DNA from: Ralstonia sp. ASV6
GTDB taxonomy: Bacteria; Pseudomonadota; Gammaproteobacteria; Burkholderiales; Burkholderiaceae
Direction of reading: 5' to 3'
Assembly: GCF_016429285.1 (NCBI RefSeq)
Contig: NZ_JAELUI010000061.1
Coordinates: 1-32,024 of the forward strand
DNA: 32,024 nt
In this document: piece by piece, positions 30,827 to 32,024 of the stretch
Layout: each line of letters begins with the position of its first letter
Numbering within the stretch: position 1 is the stretch's first letter
Notes under the pieces: model-generated
Told to the model about the DNA's origin: nothing
What the model saw: the letters and a program-made list of their open reading frames with translations, nothing else
Database searches by the model: none
Made by a program: the position numbers and the translations under genes

Positions 30827-31327
30827 ATGAAATTGCGTTCCCAATCCGGGCGGGTCCGGCCGGCACGCTGGAGCCCTTTCTCCGAAGAGCCGATCCATGA
30901 GCACTACCGCCAACCCGACAAAACCCCGGCAGCAAGCTGCTGCCCGGTTTGCGGAGCCGTCTTTCTGAAGGGCCGCTGGCAGTGGCGCAATCCGCCTCCC
31001 GGCGCAAAGACGATGGTCTGCTCCGCTTGCCGGCGCGCGGCGGATCAAGTGCCCGCAGCACGCATCCGTCTGTCAGGTCACTTTGAAGCGGCCCATCGGG
31101 AAGAAGTCCTCATGCTCGCGCGCCATCGCGAAGCGGCGTTGCGGGCGGACCACCCAATGGAGCGCATCATGGCGGTGGAGTCGACGGCAGACAGCACCGA
31201 AATCCTGACAACAGGGTTCCACCTGGCGCGAGACATCGGCCACGCAATCCACCATGCGTTCCAGGGGCGACTGACGTTCAATTACGGCAACGCCGCAACC
31301 GAACTGCATGTGGAGTGGGCTCGATAG
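30827..31327 (+). CDS. Zinc-ribbon hypothetical protein, NMD3-like style
   Basis: A 166-residue basic protein. Residues 38-68 form a likely zinc ribbon: Cys39-Pro-Val-Cys42 and Cys65-Ser-Ala-Cys68, separated by a Trp/Pro-rich stretch. The C-terminal half is mixed ('AAHREEVLMLARHREAALRADHPMERIMAVE', 'FHLARDIGHAIHHAFQGRLTFNYGNAATELHVEW'). From memory, similar Burkholderia proteins are annotated NMD3-like or as 'ATPase', but no nucleotide-binding motif is present, so an RNA- or ribosome-related role is only a suggestion. The AGGAG ribosome site fixes the start. It is the only gene between the ABC permease and the convergent rhomboid gene. Confidence 0.7.
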   Translation: MKLRSQSGRVRPARWSPFSEEPIHEHYRQPDKTPAASCCPVCGAVFLKGRWQWRNPPPGAKTMVCSACRRAADQVPAARIRLSGHFEAAHREEVLMLARHREAALRADHPMERIMAVESTADSTEILTTGFHLARDIGHAIHHAFQGRLTFNYGNAATELHVEWAR

Positions 31328-31348
31328 CGCATCAAGACAGAAGACAAG

Positions 31349-31392
31349 GTGCCGCCGCCCCAGAAAGACCTCCGTCTCTGCGCTGGCGGCAC
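31349..31392. repeat. Long inverted repeat between convergent genes, possible bidirectional terminator
   Basis: GTGCCGCC (31349-31356) and GGCGGCAC (31385-31392) are perfect 8-bp complements. Inside the loop AGAC-CTCC-GTCT (31366-31377) forms a second stem that can extend by CAG/CTG across a two-base bulge. It sits between the zinc-ribbon gene and the convergent rhomboid gene. There is no T-run on either side, so it may be a structured RNA end rather than a classical terminator. Confidence 0.45.
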
Positions 31393-31516
31393 GGTGGACG
31401 CCCTTCAGCGGAACGCCGTCGCGAAGCATGTTCCACACCGTTTGCGACCCAACAACGGCGCTGTGCGCCTCCAGCTTGAAACGCTACGGATAGCGCTGAG
31501 ACAACACACGCCCGCC

Positions 31517-32024
31517 CTATGATTCCCGCGCTGGGCCGTGCAACCAATGCCAGAGCATCAGCCCGCTCCCAACCATGCCGCCCAGATGGGCGAAATGCGC
31601 GACATTGCCTTGTGTTCGGCTCACGCCAAGCACCAGTTCAACGATCGCGTAGAGGGTCGCCAACAACCAGGCTGGCATCGGAATGGGCGGAATCAACAGA
31701 ATGACGGTTCGATGCGGGAACAGTACGCAATACGCCAGGAGCAGTCCGAACACGCCACCCGAAGCGCCAATCACCGGCGCCGCTGGAAGGAACCCCAGCG
31801 CTGTGCAAACGATTTGAGCCAATGCGGCACTCAATATGCTGGACACGTAAAGCAGCCAGGCGCGCAGCGCACCTAACGTGCGCTCGACATCGCGCCCGAA
31901 CATGTAGAGACCGAACATGTTGAGCACAAGATGGGCGCCATTTGCGTGGAGGAAAGCGTAGGTCAGCGGCTGCCAAGGCATGAACACGCCATTGCCATCA
32001 CCCGCCGACGCCACCAGCGGCCAC
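31517..32024 (-). CDS. Rhomboid-family intramembrane serine protease, 5' partial
   Basis: An inner-membrane protease cutting transmembrane segments. The visible approximately 168 residues include 'WQPLTYAFLHANGAHLVLNMFGLYMFGRDVERTLG' (HxxxN region), the catalytic serine in GASGG, several hydrophobic helices, and the catalytic His in 'HFAHLGGMVGSG'. The frame stays open to the right edge (codons for W-P-L before the first GTG), so the N-terminus and first helix lie outside the window. Convergent with the zinc-ribbon gene. Both catalytic residues are intact. Confidence 0.9.
   Translation of the reverse strand, partial: WPLVASAGDGNGVFMPWQPLTYAFLHANGAHLVLNMFGLYMFGRDVERTLGALRAWLLYVSSILSAALAQIVCTALGFLPAAPVIGASGGVFGLLLAYCVLFPHRTVILLIPPIPMPAWLLATLYAIVELVLGVSRTQGNVAHFAHLGGMVGSGLMLWHWLHGPARES

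Noticed and set aside
1-32024. CRISPR arrays, tRNA or rRNA genes
   Set aside because: No regularly spaced repeats, cloverleaf-like segments or rRNA-like sequence were noticed; a tRNA scan could not be run.

Overview
The window reads as a high-GC betaproteobacterial chromosome or megaplasmid, most likely Ralstonia or a close Burkholderiaceae relative. This rests on gene content and protein style (class I PHA synthase with phasin, DUF3300/DUF2950 pair, IS3-type transposase); no rRNA or other taxonomic marker is present. I see no tRNA, rRNA or CRISPR array.

Layout. (1) 1-630: right-hand end of an IS3-family element, cut by the window edge. (2) 741-2233: an Rrf2-type regulator divergent from an epoxide-hydrolase-like enzyme. 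(3) 13732 down to 2270, minus strand: one tightly packed operon of eight genes, in transcription order PHA synthase, outer-membrane efflux lipoprotein, HlyD-like adaptor, RbbA-like ABC ATPase/permease, ABC-2 permease, phasin-like protein, MaoC-phosphate acetyltransferase fusion, acetate kinase. (4) 14323-13874, minus: a hypothetical protein. (5) 21784 down to 14463, minus: Hsp20, a beta-CASP metallo-beta-lactamase-fold protein, a PRPP-synthetase-like protein, a DUF1488-like small protein, an archaeal-style AMP/thymidine phosphorylase and an MgtA-type P-type ATPase. (6) 22106-22620: a truncated LRAT-domain gene and a small unknown gene. (7) 22762-25719, plus: an accessory FtsH and a ZntB/CorA-type transporter. 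(8) 26658-25681, minus: a PfkB-type phosphofructokinase. (9) 26893-30678, plus: DUF3300, DUF2950 and a two-gene ABC exporter. (10) 30827-31327: a zinc-ribbon hypothetical. (11) the right edge: a partial rhomboid protease on the minus strand.

The unifying signal is regulatory. FNR/Anr-type boxes (TTGAT-N4-ATCAA) lie in the promoter regions: two perfect copies (upstream of ftsH, and between pfkB and DUF3300), one 9/10 copy upstream of the PHA-synthase operon with a -10 hexamer at exactly the class II spacing, and weaker copies upstream of the 14323 gene and hsp20. With the gene content (ATP from acetyl phosphate, PHA metabolism, phosphofructokinase, nucleotide phosphorolysis, Mg2+ import, Hsp20/FtsH protein care), this suggests an oxygen-limitation survival island. 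From memory it resembles the low-oxygen-activated (lxa) locus of Burkholderia cenocepacia; that comparison was not computed.

Functionally, the Pta-AckA end of the PHA operon could turn acetyl-CoA into acetate plus ATP while PHA synthase stores acyl-CoA, giving two outlets for acetyl-CoA when respiration stops. The phosphorylase and PRPP-synthetase-like genes could move ribose units between nucleotides and sugar phosphates, and PfkB would feed glycolysis. These links are inference from adjacency and family knowledge.
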